A DNA stretch of 64,000 nt, from NCBI GenBank assembly GCA_963741385.1, contig CAVUHO010000004.1, forward strand, positions 62,001 through 126,000. Reading direction: 5' to 3'. The position numbers were made by a program, and so were the translations under genes. Every line of letters begins with the position of its first letter. The stretch's first letter is position 1. The notes beneath the pieces are model-generated. The model worked only from the letters and a program-made list of their open reading frames with translations, ran no database searches and was not told the DNA's origin. Shown here in pieces: positions 9,419 through 18,893 of the stretch. Origin of the DNA: Sulfomarinibacter sp963741385. GTDB lineage: Bacteria; Acidobacteriota; Thermoanaerobaculia; Thermoanaerobaculales; Sulfomarinibacteraceae.

Positions 9419-9448
9419 AAAAAAACCATCACCGCACTGCGGTGATGG
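9419..9448 (-). terminator. rho-independent terminator
   Basis: Perfect 11-bp inverted repeat 9426-9436 / 9438-9448 (CCATCACCGCA and its complement) followed on the minus strand by seven T (9425-9419). The stop codon of the secreted-protein gene (9431-9429) lies inside the stem. Its presence shows that the disrupted gene upstream was a real transcription unit. Confidence 0.9.
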
Positions 9449-10123
9449 GTCGACTGCACAGGATTCCCTCGAAAATCAGGGCAGGAATGTCCGGTAAGGA
9501 CTCGAACTCATCGAAATCGTTGTACTGTCCAGTCGTCGAGTCGACACCACCGAACGCGCCCAACTGCACCAAATCAATGTTGTAGGTGTCATTATCGAGA
9601 TTAGTGAACTCACCAATCATGTTCGTCCCCTTATAAAGCCTGAGAACACCATCGTTGTTCCCCGGACCAGTCGCCGCGGCCCACGTGGAATCAATGCACC
9701 TTGTTGGCGAAAGTCATGATTGGAGGAAGAGTATTGGCCGTCGTCGAGGCGTGCCCATACGAACACAACGAAATCAGGTCCGGAGTTGGCCTTCTTCAGT
9801 TGCATCCGGATCACGGTTTCCCCGGCATACGGGCGCGAATACTGTGGGTAGCTCCGTTCGCCATCGCATCCGCTACACCGTTGACCTGATCGGAGCAGCC
9901 GTTCCGCATCATGAACGTCGCCCGATACACCTTTTCAGCCGAGGGGTGCCTCATCTTGTACATATGCGTTGCCGGTGCCGCCATCAAAGCTCACACGAAG
10001 TCCGTAACCTGTCCCGCTCATCGCGGCGCCCGGGATAACACTCATATTCGTGTTTGCCATAACTGTGCCACCGACCAAAAGAAAAAGCACCGCAACCAGA
10101 ACTACGCTACGATTCATCTTCAT
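9429..10123 (-). pseudogene. secreted LamG/jelly-roll-like protein, frameshifted
   Basis: ATG 10123 follows AAAGGGGA with 6-nt spacing. A signal peptide (NRSVVLVAVLFLLVGGTVMA) is followed by YGLRVSFDGGTGNAYVQDEA. After frame changes near 9950, 9818 and 9690 come VYRATFMMRNG, DFVVFVWARLDDGQ and a C-terminal module LDNDTYNIDLVQLGAFGG...YNDFDEFESL. This order (a glycine-rich beta segment with AYVQD, then a C-terminal LDNDT...VRLGA..G...FD.F.S) is one I associate with small secreted proteins of the same bacteria that carry GFESG tails. Two frame breaks are explained by a CCCC/CCC and a GGGGG/GGGG change. It is followed directly by its own terminator. Role unknown; an extracellular or cell-surface location is likely. 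Confidence 0.65.
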
Positions 10124-10904
10124 CAAAAATCCCCTTTCTGTGAGTCCTTGTCGTCGCAGATGGTTACAGTCTTTCTTGAAACCCCGCGTGTTTGGTGACC
10201 ATGATTGAAAGTCCAGAGATCGACTGATACCATTCTCACGCTAAGGAGGACGCGCGACTCAGGGGCAGGTAACGGAGTCCAGCCCCATGATTGCTGAGTG
10301 GCAGCTGCGCTTAAGTCACCGCCCAGAGCAGCCTCCGGCTACCAAGCCCCCACGGCGATGGCGAGGTGGTTTCCCAACACATCGCGAGCAATGTGCGGTA
10401 GAAATTCGAATCCACATCATCCCGGCATCGACGGCGATGATATTGACGTCGAACTCCGGTGTGCCCGACCCCAAGTGGTGGAAAAACCTCCTACCAGCTC
10501 AGGTTGATGGCGGAAATGAATCACTCGGTTTCCCAAACCCGCTTCGCCCCCCAACGGCACAAGGGTCTGGTGCACCCACCGTCCCCGACCTCCTCATGCA
10601 CTTAGCCGTGGCTGTTGAAGCCAAATTCACCGTCCCACACCTTAACGGCACGCCTGGGCGCAGTCTCCCGCGACAACCAATTCCATGGCTCGTGGATCAC
10701 CATTCAACAGGCATCAGCCGACCACGACTCGGTCTCGACGCTAGCCACGTCGTTCATCGATTTCGAGAACAAGCATGAGAAGCGATGTTCCGCTACAATC
10801 ACTCTCGGTTTCTGGGTTCGGCCACCGCCGCCTACCGGCTGGTGAACCACGAAAGGTGATGACTTGAGTCCCTCGCTCATTTCGAGTCGAATGCGGACTG
10901 CCCT
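10124..10904 (+). other. gene-poor stretch with a possible glycosyltransferase 3' remnant
   Basis: No complete gene is supported over these 780 bases. The only protein-like signal is 10785-10859, reading MFRYNHSRFLGSATAAYRL and ending at TGA 10859, preceded in another frame by IDFENKHEK. That resembles the basic, helical C-terminus of GT2 enzymes, so this may be the tail of another frameshifted transferase. The upstream part (10290-10780) has open but unconvincing frames on both strands. The first 150 bases should contain the promoter of the secreted-protein gene, but no clear box was seen. Confidence 0.3.
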
Positions 10905-11700
10905 ATGAGCCGGCACTGCCTGTCTCTTCTGGCTGCCGCGTTCCTTCTGTCTGCATGTGTTGGGCGCCCCGCGCAGCGGGAGGAATTCATCGTCGATCTC
11001 ACGTTGGAAACACCTTCCGTGTCGGGGCTACCGACCAGCGTCCTCGGCGACGGTTCGATTGGGAGCGAGGGTGAATTGAGCTCCCTCCGGCTTCCACGTT
11101 CGACTTCTTCGTCGATATACCAATGAGTTCGGTACTGATTCTTGAGGCCGTGACTGGAGAATCTGTCGAGATCTCCCTGCAGCGCGCACTGGGAGGAAAG
11201 CTCACCCAGGAGAAGGTGAATCCGTCTCGGGATAGTGCACGCGAATTGCTATTCCAGACTGCTGAAGCCGGCTGACCCGGCTGTCGTTCCAGTCCGCCGG
11301 AAATGGCAACAACGGAACTGTGATCGTGTACCCCCGTGTCGTGTCCCCGGCCGGAGAACCCAAGGCGACACGGCCGACAGTCCGCAGCGGTTCCACTGTT
11401 GAACGCGGAGTCGCTCGACCCAATGTCATCGTGTATCTCATCGACGCACTTCGCAGAGATCACCTCGGGGTCTACGGATATGAGAAACCGATCTCACCTC
11501 GGATCGACGCCTTCGCCGCCCGCGCGACCGTGTTCGAGGACGCAGTTGCGCAGACCTCGTGGACGAGATCCGCAGTCGCATCGATCTTCACCGGCCTCGA
11601 CCCGTTTCGGACGGGTGTGATCGGACGTGACGACACCCTTTCACAATCGGCACGGACGCTCGCCGAGCGTCTCAAGGAATGCGGCTACACCACGGCTGTC
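10905..11700 (+). pseudogene. sulfatase-family lipoprotein, frameshifted and 3'-truncated
   Basis: ATG 10905 opens a lipoprotein signal (MSRHCLSLLAAAFLLSAC, lipobox Cys18). After a TTT/TT-type frame break near 11089 comes STFDFFVDIPMSSVLI, and after a GGG/GG-type break near 11270 the sulfatase core begins. ARPNVIVYLIDALRRDHLG carries the first metal-binding Asp of alkaline-phosphatase-like sulfatases. WTRSAVASIFTGLDPFRTG follows, where the nucleophile position normally found as C/S-x-P-S-R aligns loosely. It stops making sense after ECGYTTAV at about 11700, where the reverse complement of another gene begins, so at least half of the enzyme is missing. The substrate could be a sulfated or phosphorylated envelope glycan. 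Confidence 0.65.
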
Positions 11701-12389
11701 ACGTACCCGTTCCTAAAGGTAATTGCGCGGCAGCCATACACCGCCGCCTCGAGCAGCTCCCTCGCTGTCGGGATGACGGTTACCGTTGATCGATTTGAGG
11801 TGGAGGTGCACTCCTCGCCCGTCGGGAAAGGCCGCTTTGAAGGCCTCGACCACGCCGAGTGGGTTCTTGCGTTCGAAAACGCTGTCGAAGTCGAAACAGA
11901 ACAGGAACAGGAAGCTCTCCGGGAGGTCGAGCTCATACCGCGACCGCGCCGGAGGTGCCGGCGTCCGGATCGGCAGCGGGAACGGGTACACCGGAACATC
12001 GACCTTCCTGGCGATGGCCGCCGCGGAGAACGAGCTGTTGGCCCAGATCTCGTCAACCCAGCGGGCGCTCGCCGCCATCCAGTCCGGAAATTCTTCGACC
12101 TCCCACGCCCACAGGGCGATGTTGTACCGACGGTCCAGCGCCTCCCGGCCGAAATCTCCACGAAATGGTCCATCTGATCTGCGTTGACACCGATGATGTT
12201 GACGTCGAACCGAGGGTCTTTCGAGCCGAAATCGGCGAACTCCGATTGCTGGCGGCTCAATGTGGATGTGAAGGGAATCACCGAGTAGTCGATGCCGGCC
12301 TCACGAACCGCGGAGACGAGCAGCCTGGTGTGCTCACCCACACCACTTTCGGCATGGACGTATCCGTAGATGTTGACCCCCGGCCTCAT
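11700..12389 (-). pseudogene. family 4 glycosyltransferase, 3'-truncated and frameshifted
   Basis: ATG 12389 starts GVNIYGYVHAESGVGEHTR, a GT4 N-terminus of the kind found in long glycan loci. It continues FDVNIIGVNADQM, then after a frame break near 12140 (TTTT to TTT) IALWAWEVEEFPDWM, WANSSFSAAAIARK and SFLFLFCFDFDSVFERKN, the classic hinge before the C-terminal domain. Another break near 11770 leads to RELLEAA...ITFRNGYVTA, after which the gene ends abruptly at about 11700. The UDP-sugar-binding half is missing. The end abuts the truncated sulfatase, pointing to one breakpoint shared by both genes. Confidence 0.7.
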
Positions 12390-12490
12390 CGGGCCCCGTC
12401 CGACCAGCCGACATCACCGACCATCGCTGAAAAGACCCTACGGTGGGTGGTGCGTCTGCGAGAGGTCCGATGCACAGCCATCAGCAGCCA

Positions 12491-15177
12491 TCACATTCCC
12501 CGGTTGAAAACCCGCAGGATCTCGCGCCTCCACTGATCCACGGCCTCCCGCCGCCAGGCCTCGCGTGCTGCACGGTCTTTCTCGTCCACCGGCTTCACCG
12601 AAGCCGAGGCACGTTCACGCACGATCTCACGCATCGCCGCCACCGCGTTCACGATGACCTCGGACGACGCCTCGCCGGATTCGATGAGGATGTCATGTGA
12701 TTCGGAAGCCGCGGAGGCCGCTTCAGGGAGTTCCAGCCACCGACCGGTCACCCTCACCTTCCCGGACAACGCCGCCTCGACACCGATCGGCCCCAGCCTT
12801 GGGAAACGGCTCAAATCGAGCAACACATCGCACGCTTCGAGACCTTCGCGTACGACATCAGCGGTGATCGGACCTTCGTGCACCCTCACGGGCAGGTGGT
12901 GAAGCTCGGACGCCAGGGACGAGCGGACTGTTCCAACTACCAAAAGGAGCCCCACCGGCGTCGGCCTGTCGCGGTGGAGCTGCCGCACATTCGAGCGCCC
13001 TCGAAATGGCGAGATCGTCTTCCTCGCCTCGTCCGAAGTCGACTGCGAAGAACCAGGTGCGATCGCTGTCGAGATTGAAACGGGGCTCGCACCCCGCCCC
13101 TCCCGGGTCGTTCGCCGGCGGGCATCACCGGACGGACAGGGACCGGGGACATGCGAACGATTCGATGGGCCTCCCGGTGCGTTGCGCACCCACACTTCGT
13201 CGACTCCGGTCATTTCGGTCGCCCGAACCGCCTCTACAGGGTCGCAGCAGTAGCCGACAATTATCCCACCGGCCCGGCACCCTACCGGGAGCTTCCGGAT
13301 GGCCGGGTTCCACTGAGGCGTGGGCAGTGCCAGCAACGTCACCGGGTAGGGCGCCCCGGACTCGAAACGGATGCGGGCAGTCGTCATGATGTCCGGGAGG
13401 TCGTGGTCGAGCGGGACGACGACGTGCGGGATCTCGGCATCGACGAGAACGTCGCGGATTCCCGACGCGAAGCTCGCGACCCCGTCCGTGCCCTCGAAGT
13501 GGCCGACCAGATTGACGCCGACCGGCGTCCGGGATGAGAAGACCCGGCCGTCGTCGAGGCGGACAGCCGAGCTCGCCACCGTGGCCTGCCTCACGTACGG
13601 CTGCAGGAGACGAGGTTTGGCCTCCAGCCTGTCGCCACCAGCCAGGGCGTTCCTCAGCCACACCGAAAGCCGGCTCCTGGGAGGCAGGGCCCTGGCGATC
13701 GGCTCAACCAGACACGGGTGGAGCCCGTAGTCGCTCGAGCCGAACCTCACGAGCCAGTACGCGAACTGGCCGCGATCACCTCCGAGGGGATCGGGAAACC
13801 TCGCCTGGAGGTCCGGCCGCGCGTCGTAGATCGCGGTCGCCAACCTCGTCAGGACCGGGTCCATCTCGGAGTCGACCGGTTTGTTCAACCAATGCGCCTC
13901 GGCCCCGGGTGCAGACAGTGTGATGCCCCGGATCCTCTTCCATCCATCGTGAAACAGCGACGCCGACAGGTGTGCCCGTAACGGGTCGACGAAGATGTCG
14001 TCCAGGTCGTGCTCAGCCGAGCCTCCCGACACGAACCACTGCGAGAAACGCGGGAGGTCCCGGTCGTCGATCCGTGGAAACTCGGCCTGAAGGTTGTCGT
14101 TGTATTGCCACAGATACAGCGCCGCACGGTTTGCCACCCCCCCATCGAGATGGATCGGGGTTGCCAACCAGGACAGAAACGAGTCCTCACACTCGACATC
14201 GAAGGGATCAGGCCAGCGCGCGCCGCTCGGATCCACCTCGTGGAGGGCGCGCCGCGCATCTGCAGGAATGGACACGTCGGTGCCGGAGAAACAGCCGTAG
14301 GCGTACGGAACGCTCCTCAAATCGTGCTGTCCGCTGCGACGCACGAGATCGGTGTAGTGTTCGACGAGCGGTCTGAGTTCGGGTCTCGAGGCGAGCTCGA
14401 TGCGGTCCTGGTGCCGGCTGATCTGATCGATGTCCTGGAGGTCGACCCCGCTGAAGTGGAAGAAACCGACCCGTCGGCCGTCGATCTCCCAGTGACCGTC
14501 CTGGAGCACCGGGAATCGGTGCGGCAGGTTCCAGTAGGCGATGTTGTAGATGGGGTCGCGCATGATCGCGACTGACTCGAGATACGCCGGTGCGAAGTCC
14601 ATCCACGACTGGTCCACGAACATGCCGTTTGCGAGGTCGACGAAACAGTAGCGGTCGAGACGATCACACCACCAGTCGAGGAACCCGCTCGTCCGCCCGT
14701 CCAACCGAAGGCCGAGAAACCCGAGATTGTAGATGCCGCACATCCCGATCACGCGCTCCGGCGGCCGACAGCGGTTGTCGATGGGCTGGGTGAGGTGAGG
14801 GGTCAGTACTGCAAGGTGCTGATCGAGGGCTACTTCGAGACCAGCGAGGCGGTCGTGGATCAGAATGTCGGGGTCGAAATAGAACGCTCGGTCGATGCCG
14901 ACGCGATCGCGGAGGTACTTGAAGACAAAAGGTTTGACGGCAGTGTTCAGCTCGAGAATGTTGTATCTGAAGGCGAAGTTGTCGAACCCGTCGATGCCGA
15001 GATCTTCGGCTGAGATGACCTCGAAGGGAAGTCCACCATAATGGACCTTCGGAGACGGTCGGTCGACGAGGCAGGTGAAGACCCTCGCCCCGGGATGGTG
15101 GCGAGATACGAGTCCGCCAACACCCGCGCCATGCCCAGGTAGTTGTTGGACGAGATCGTGAAGGCATCGACCGGCAT
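12491..15177 (-). pseudogene. GT8-like plus GT4 fusion glycosyltransferase, frameshifted
   Basis: Read across two damaged sites this is one protein of about 895 residues. From ATG 15177, VDAFTISSNNYLGMARVLAD and, after a CCC/CC-type break near 15088, FYFDPDILI give a GT8-like nucleotide-sugar domain with a D-x-D metal site; it includes DLANGMFVDQSWM and YNIAYWNLPHR. A linker domain (about residues 300-480) follows, then GVNLVGHFEGTDGVASFASG starts a GT4 half. The frame is lost between about 13170 and 12960 and regained for VLLDLSRFPRLGPIGVEAAL, the GT4 donor-site region, ending at 12491. Similar fusions occur in O-antigen-like loci and would add several sugars in sequence. Enzyme activity depends on whether the breaks are real. 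Confidence 0.7.
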
Positions 15178-15250
15178 ATGATTAGAAACTTCATCCAGCG
15201 AACTCGCTGGCGTGGACTGAGAATAGCAGGTTGAAGCGGCCGACGGTGCC

Positions 15251-15658
15251 GTGGTATCCCTGGAAGAGGTCAACACTCAGGGAAATCGGCTATCTTCGGT
15301 GTGGGAGGTCACCATCACAACTCACGAAGAACTCAAGGACCTCCGCCGAGTCGAAGGAACTCACAGCGATGGTCCAGGCCCTCCAGCCGTGAACTCGACG
15401 CCTCAAGCGAGACGACTGGTGAGCGTCGAGATCTCGCGCCCCAGGACGACCGACCACGCGATCGACTCGGGCTGCGCGGAGACAGCACGCGACACCATCG
15501 ACGCCACCGTCGGCGCGCTCCAGACCGACCACGATCGGTCGAAGATGACGGTGTGGTCGCACGAGGAGAGTGTGCAGCGGCTGAAGGCGCTCTGGTCGGA
15601 CGCTCAGCGCGACATGACGTCGCTCGCCGAGGCCTTGGCGCGCCTCGATCGCGACTGA
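15251..15658 (+). CDS. hypothetical helical protein, possibly frameshifted
   Basis: 135 codons from GTG 15251. The C-terminal third (SHEESVQRLKALWSDAQRDM) is clearly helical with heptad-like leucines. The middle is poor, and a better coiled-coil reading appears if the frame is changed twice (SAESKELTAMVQALQ, then RELDASSETTGERRDLA). It probably belongs to the same damaged belt as its neighbours. It lies divergent from the GT8/GT4 gene and 11 nt before a GT2 gene. Small coiled-coil proteins recur between the transferases here. Function unknown. Confidence 0.4.
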   Translation: MVSLEEVNTQGNRLSSVWEVTITTHEELKDLRRVEGTHSDGPGPPAVNSTPQARRLVSVEISRPRTTDHAIDSGCAETARDTIDATVGALQTDHDRSKMTVWSHEESVQRLKALWSDAQRDMTSLAEALARLDRD

Positions 15659-15669
15659 GCGATCCAACC

Positions 15670-16668
15670 GTGCGCCTCGCCGCCGTCGTCGTGACCTGGA
15701 ACGGAGAACCGTGGATCGCGGCTTGCCTCGACTCTCTGGTGGGACAGGACCGGTGTCCCGATCTCGTGGTTGTCGACAACGGCAGTAAGGACGGTACCGT
15801 TGAAATCGTCGAAGGATTCCGCCACCGCTTCGAGACAGCCGGGGCGACGTTAACCGTTGATCGGCTCGAGTCGAACACCGGTTTCCCGGCGGGCGCGAAC
15901 CGCGGCCTCGATCATGTCCTCCGCGGCGCGGACGCGATCGATGCTGTTCTGCTCCTGAATCAGGACGCGGCGCTCGAACCGGGATGCCTCCAGGCGTTTG
16001 TGAGCGTCCTCCGGGACAGGCCACGGGCCGGCTGTCTCGGCGCGAAAACTCTGTACCCCGAAACCCGCCTTATCCAGCATGCAGGTGGCTTCCTCGAGAA
16101 ACCGCGTATGGAGGGTCTGCACCACGGACACCGCGAGGCCGACACTGACGGCCGCCACGACGAGATCCGCGAAGTGGAGTTCGTGACTGGTGCCGCCATG
16201 CTTCTGCGTCGGACCGCGATCACCGAGGTCGGGTTCTTCAACGAGGTCTTCTCGCCCGGCTACTATGAAGACGTCGAGCTGTGCGACCGGTTGCGAGACC
16301 ACGAATGGCAGGTGGTGTTCACTCCGGCCGCGCGCGTCCTCCACCACGAGTCGTCATCCTTTGCTGACCAATTGGAGCGGCTTCGCCTCTCCCATCGAAA
16401 CCGCATCGTCTACCTACTGCCGCGTCTCGCCGACCCGGAGTACGAGGCCAGGTTCACGGCCGCCGAAACCGAATTTCTCGAGCAGAGGGCGACTTTCGAG
16501 GAGGCCAGGGCCGTCAGCGGTGCGGCCCTCGACGTGATGGTTGCGATTCCGGACATCATCCGCCGGAGGCTCGGCGAGTCGCAGATCTCGCCACAGCTCA
16601 GCGACGCCGCCAACCGCGTTCTCGCCGTTCTCCGGACGACCTGTCGGGTAGTGTTGATCCGGTCTTGA
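15670..16668 (+). CDS. family 2 glycosyltransferase (rhamnosyltransferase-like)
   Basis: 332 residues from GTG 15670, 11 nt after the preceding stop. It has LAAVVVTWNGEPWIAACLDS, VVDNGSKDGT, NTGFPAGANRGLD and LLLNQDAALEPG (metal-binding D in the N-x-D position), then REVEFVTGAAMLLRR and PGYYEDVELCDRLR, all in GT2 order. The NQD/GAAMLLRR/YEDVEL set is typical of rhamnosyl- and related GT2 enzymes of O-antigen loci. No Shine-Dalgarno is visible, so coupling to the upstream gene is likely. From here rightwards genes are intact again. Confidence 0.88.
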   Translation: MRLAAVVVTWNGEPWIAACLDSLVGQDRCPDLVVVDNGSKDGTVEIVEGFRHRFETAGATLTVDRLESNTGFPAGANRGLDHVLRGADAIDAVLLLNQDAALEPGCLQAFVSVLRDRPRAGCLGAKTLYPETRLIQHAGGFLEKPRMEGLHHGHREADTDGRHDEIREVEFVTGAAMLLRRTAITEVGFFNEVFSPGYYEDVELCDRLRDHEWQVVFTPAARVLHHESSSFADQLERLRLSHRNRIVYLLPRLADPEYEARFTAAETEFLEQRATFEEARAVSGAALDVMVAIPDIIRRRLGESQISPQLSDAANRVLAVLRTTCRVVLIRS

Positions 16669-16754
16669 GGTGTTGAGATCCTCCGCAATACCGTCTCTCG
16701 CAAACTGGTGCTGTTCGCAAGGCGGTCGGCCCCTCGGTGCTATTCTCCAACTCG

Positions 16755-18893
16755 ATGACTCGCGACATGGGTTCGGATGAGGCCGCCGGCGGAATCGACA
16801 TCATCGTCCCCGTCTTCGGTGCACCTGCGCACCTTCGCCGGTGTCTCGCCAGTGTCGAGCGGCACAGCCCCCTGCCGCCGCACAGCCTGATCATGGTGAT
16901 CGACGGTCCGCAGAGCGAGGACGTGAACGAGATCGTGGCCCGCGTCGCCAAACACGACCCGGGAGCGGTCCGGGTCCTTCGCAATGGGACCCGGAAAGGC
17001 TTCGTCGCCAGCGTCAACCGCGGGATGCGCGAGTCGAACCGCGACGTCGTCCTGCTCAACTCGGACACCGAGGTCACCGAGGGCTGGCTCGATAATCTGC
17101 GAACCGCGGCCTACTCGGCGCCGAACATCGCGACCGTGACTCCCCTGTCCAACGCCGCCACTATCTGTTCGTTGCCGGAGTTCCTCGAGGACAACCTGTT
17201 ACCGGAGAGCACGACCACCGACGAACTCGGGGAGATCGTGAGCCGGGTGTCGCAGCGCGAGTACCCTCGCCTCCCGACCGGCGTCGGCGTCTGCCTCTTC
17301 ATCCGCAGGGCCGCCCTCGACGCGGTGGGGCTGTTTGACGAGTCCCGGTTCGGCCTCGGCTACGGCGAGGAGAACGAGTTCTGCATTCGCGCCACGCGGG
17401 CCGGGTTCATCCACATCGCGGACGACGCGACCTTCGTCTACCACGCCGGCCAGGCGAGCTTTGGATCCGAGAAGACCCGCCGCTTGAAACGTGCCGTGCG
17501 ACGGCTGCAGACCATCGACCGAACCTACATCCCCCGGGTCGCGTCGTTCATCGATGCCGATCCCCTCGAGGCTATGCGTAGTCGGGTGGTCGACAGTGTG
17601 TTGGAACGTCACGGCGTTCCGTTCGACGATGCGTCGGGCCGGCCGCTGTCGATCCTCCACGTGGTCCACGGCTGGCCGCCGTTCGACATCGGCGGCACCG
17701 AGCAGTACGCCCGCCGGTTGGCACTCGAACAGGCGCGTCGCCACCGGGTTTCCGCATTCGTCCGCATCGCCGACGGCGGCCGCGCCACCGGGCAACGGCT
17801 GGCCTACCTCGACCGCGGCGTCCGGGTCCGGCTGCTGGTCAACAACTTCGACCATCGCAACCCGATCACACGCAACGCTTTGAAAAACCTGTGGTTCGAG
17901 CACGAGTTCGACAGGTTCATCCACAGCACGAAACCTGACCTGGTTCACGTCCACCACCTCGCCGGGCACAGCGCCTCGTTGATGGGCGTCATCCGGAAGC
18001 GTCGCCTCCCGATCGTCTACCAGGTCCAGGACTGGTGGGCGCTGTGTGCACGGGCCAACCTCTGGCATGCGGACGGCCGGTTGTGTCCGGGGCCAACGCC
18101 GGCCAGGTGCGCCTCCTGCCTGCCGCTGACCGGGCTTTCACCTCGTGGCCTGCTCAACCGCGCGCTTTACGTCGCGAGAGCTCGTTTGATGAGGCGAGCC
18201 CTGCGACACGCCTCTGCCTATGTGATGGGTTCGGAATCAGTTCGCGAGTGGTATGCGAAGGCGGGGTTGTTCAGGCCAGGTGCGCCCGTCCACGTCCTCG
18301 AATACGGGGTCGACAAACCTGAACGGCGGCGCGAACCCGGAGCGCGGGGGATGGGCCCCATGACCTTCGGTATTGTCGGCGCCCTGATGCCCCACAAGGG
18401 CGCCCACGTTGCGGTCGAGGCGTTTCGGACGATAGATCCGAACGCCGCCCGGCTTCTGATCTGGGGCAACCCCAATGCCAACCCTGACTACAGCGCATGG
18501 CTTCGGGAACGGGTGGCAGATGGTACGGTCGAGTTTCTGGGCAGGTTCCAGGAATCTGATCGAGACGAGATCCTGTCCTTGATTGACGTCCTGGTCGTGC
18601 CCTCGCTCGGCATGGAAAGCTTCGGTATCGTCGCACGCGAGGCTATCGCCGCCGGCGTGCCGGTCATCGCGAGCCGCCGCGGCGCTCTCGAAGAACTCGA
18701 TATCGACGGAGTCTGCGGCGCAACCGTGCCACCGGGCGATTCATGCGCGCTCGCGGAGTGGATCAACAAGCTGATCGAGAATCCGGGGATACTCGACGCG
18801 TGGCGGCGGTCGCTGCCGGCGGTGGCAAGCGTCGAACAACATTCAGCTGCCGTCGAAGAGGTTTACGAGCGGGTTTTTCGAGGTGAACGGTGA
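16755..18893 (+). CDS. bifunctional GT2-GT4 glycosyltransferase
   Basis: 712 residues. The N-terminal GT2 domain (about 10-285) shows IDIIVPVFGAPAHLRRCLAS, KGFVASVNRGMR, LLNSDTEV and GVGVCLFIRRAAL...YGEENEFCIR. The GT4 domain (about 295-705) starts LSILHVVHGWPPFDIGGTEQ, continues with FGIVGALMPHKGAHVAVEAF and has the donor-binding ESFGIVAREAIAAGVPVIAS. Two successive sugar additions by one polypeptide are implied. ATG 16755 is chosen although no Shine-Dalgarno precedes it; GTG 16737 is the alternative. Its stop overlaps the next GTG (GTGA). Confidence 0.9.
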   Translation: MTRDMGSDEAAGGIDIIVPVFGAPAHLRRCLASVERHSPLPPHSLIMVIDGPQSEDVNEIVARVAKHDPGAVRVLRNGTRKGFVASVNRGMRESNRDVVLLNSDTEVTEGWLDNLRTAAYSAPNIATVTPLSNAATICSLPEFLEDNLLPESTTTDELGEIVSRVSQREYPRLPTGVGVCLFIRRAALDAVGLFDESRFGLGYGEENEFCIRATRAGFIHIADDATFVYHAGQASFGSEKTRRLKRAVRRLQTIDRTYIPRVASFIDADPLEAMRSRVVDSVLERHGVPFDDASGRPLSILHVVHGWPPFDIGGTEQYARRLALEQARRHRVSAFVRIADGGRATGQRLAYLDRGVRVRLLVNNFDHRNPITRNALKNLWFEHEFDRFIHSTKPDLVHVHHLAGHSASLMGVIRKRRLPIVYQVQDWWALCARANLWHADGRLCPGPTPARCASCLPLTGLSPRGLLNRALYVARARLMRRALRHASAYVMGSESVREWYAKAGLFRPGAPVHVLEYGVDKPERRREPGARGMGPMTFGIVGALMPHKGAHVAVEAFRTIDPNAARLLIWGNPNANPDYSAWLRERVADGTVEFLGRFQESDRDEILSLIDVLVVPSLGMESFGIVAREAIAAGVPVIASRRGALEELDIDGVCGATVPPGDSCALAEWINKLIENPGILDAWRRSLPAVASVEQHSAAVEEVYERVFRGER

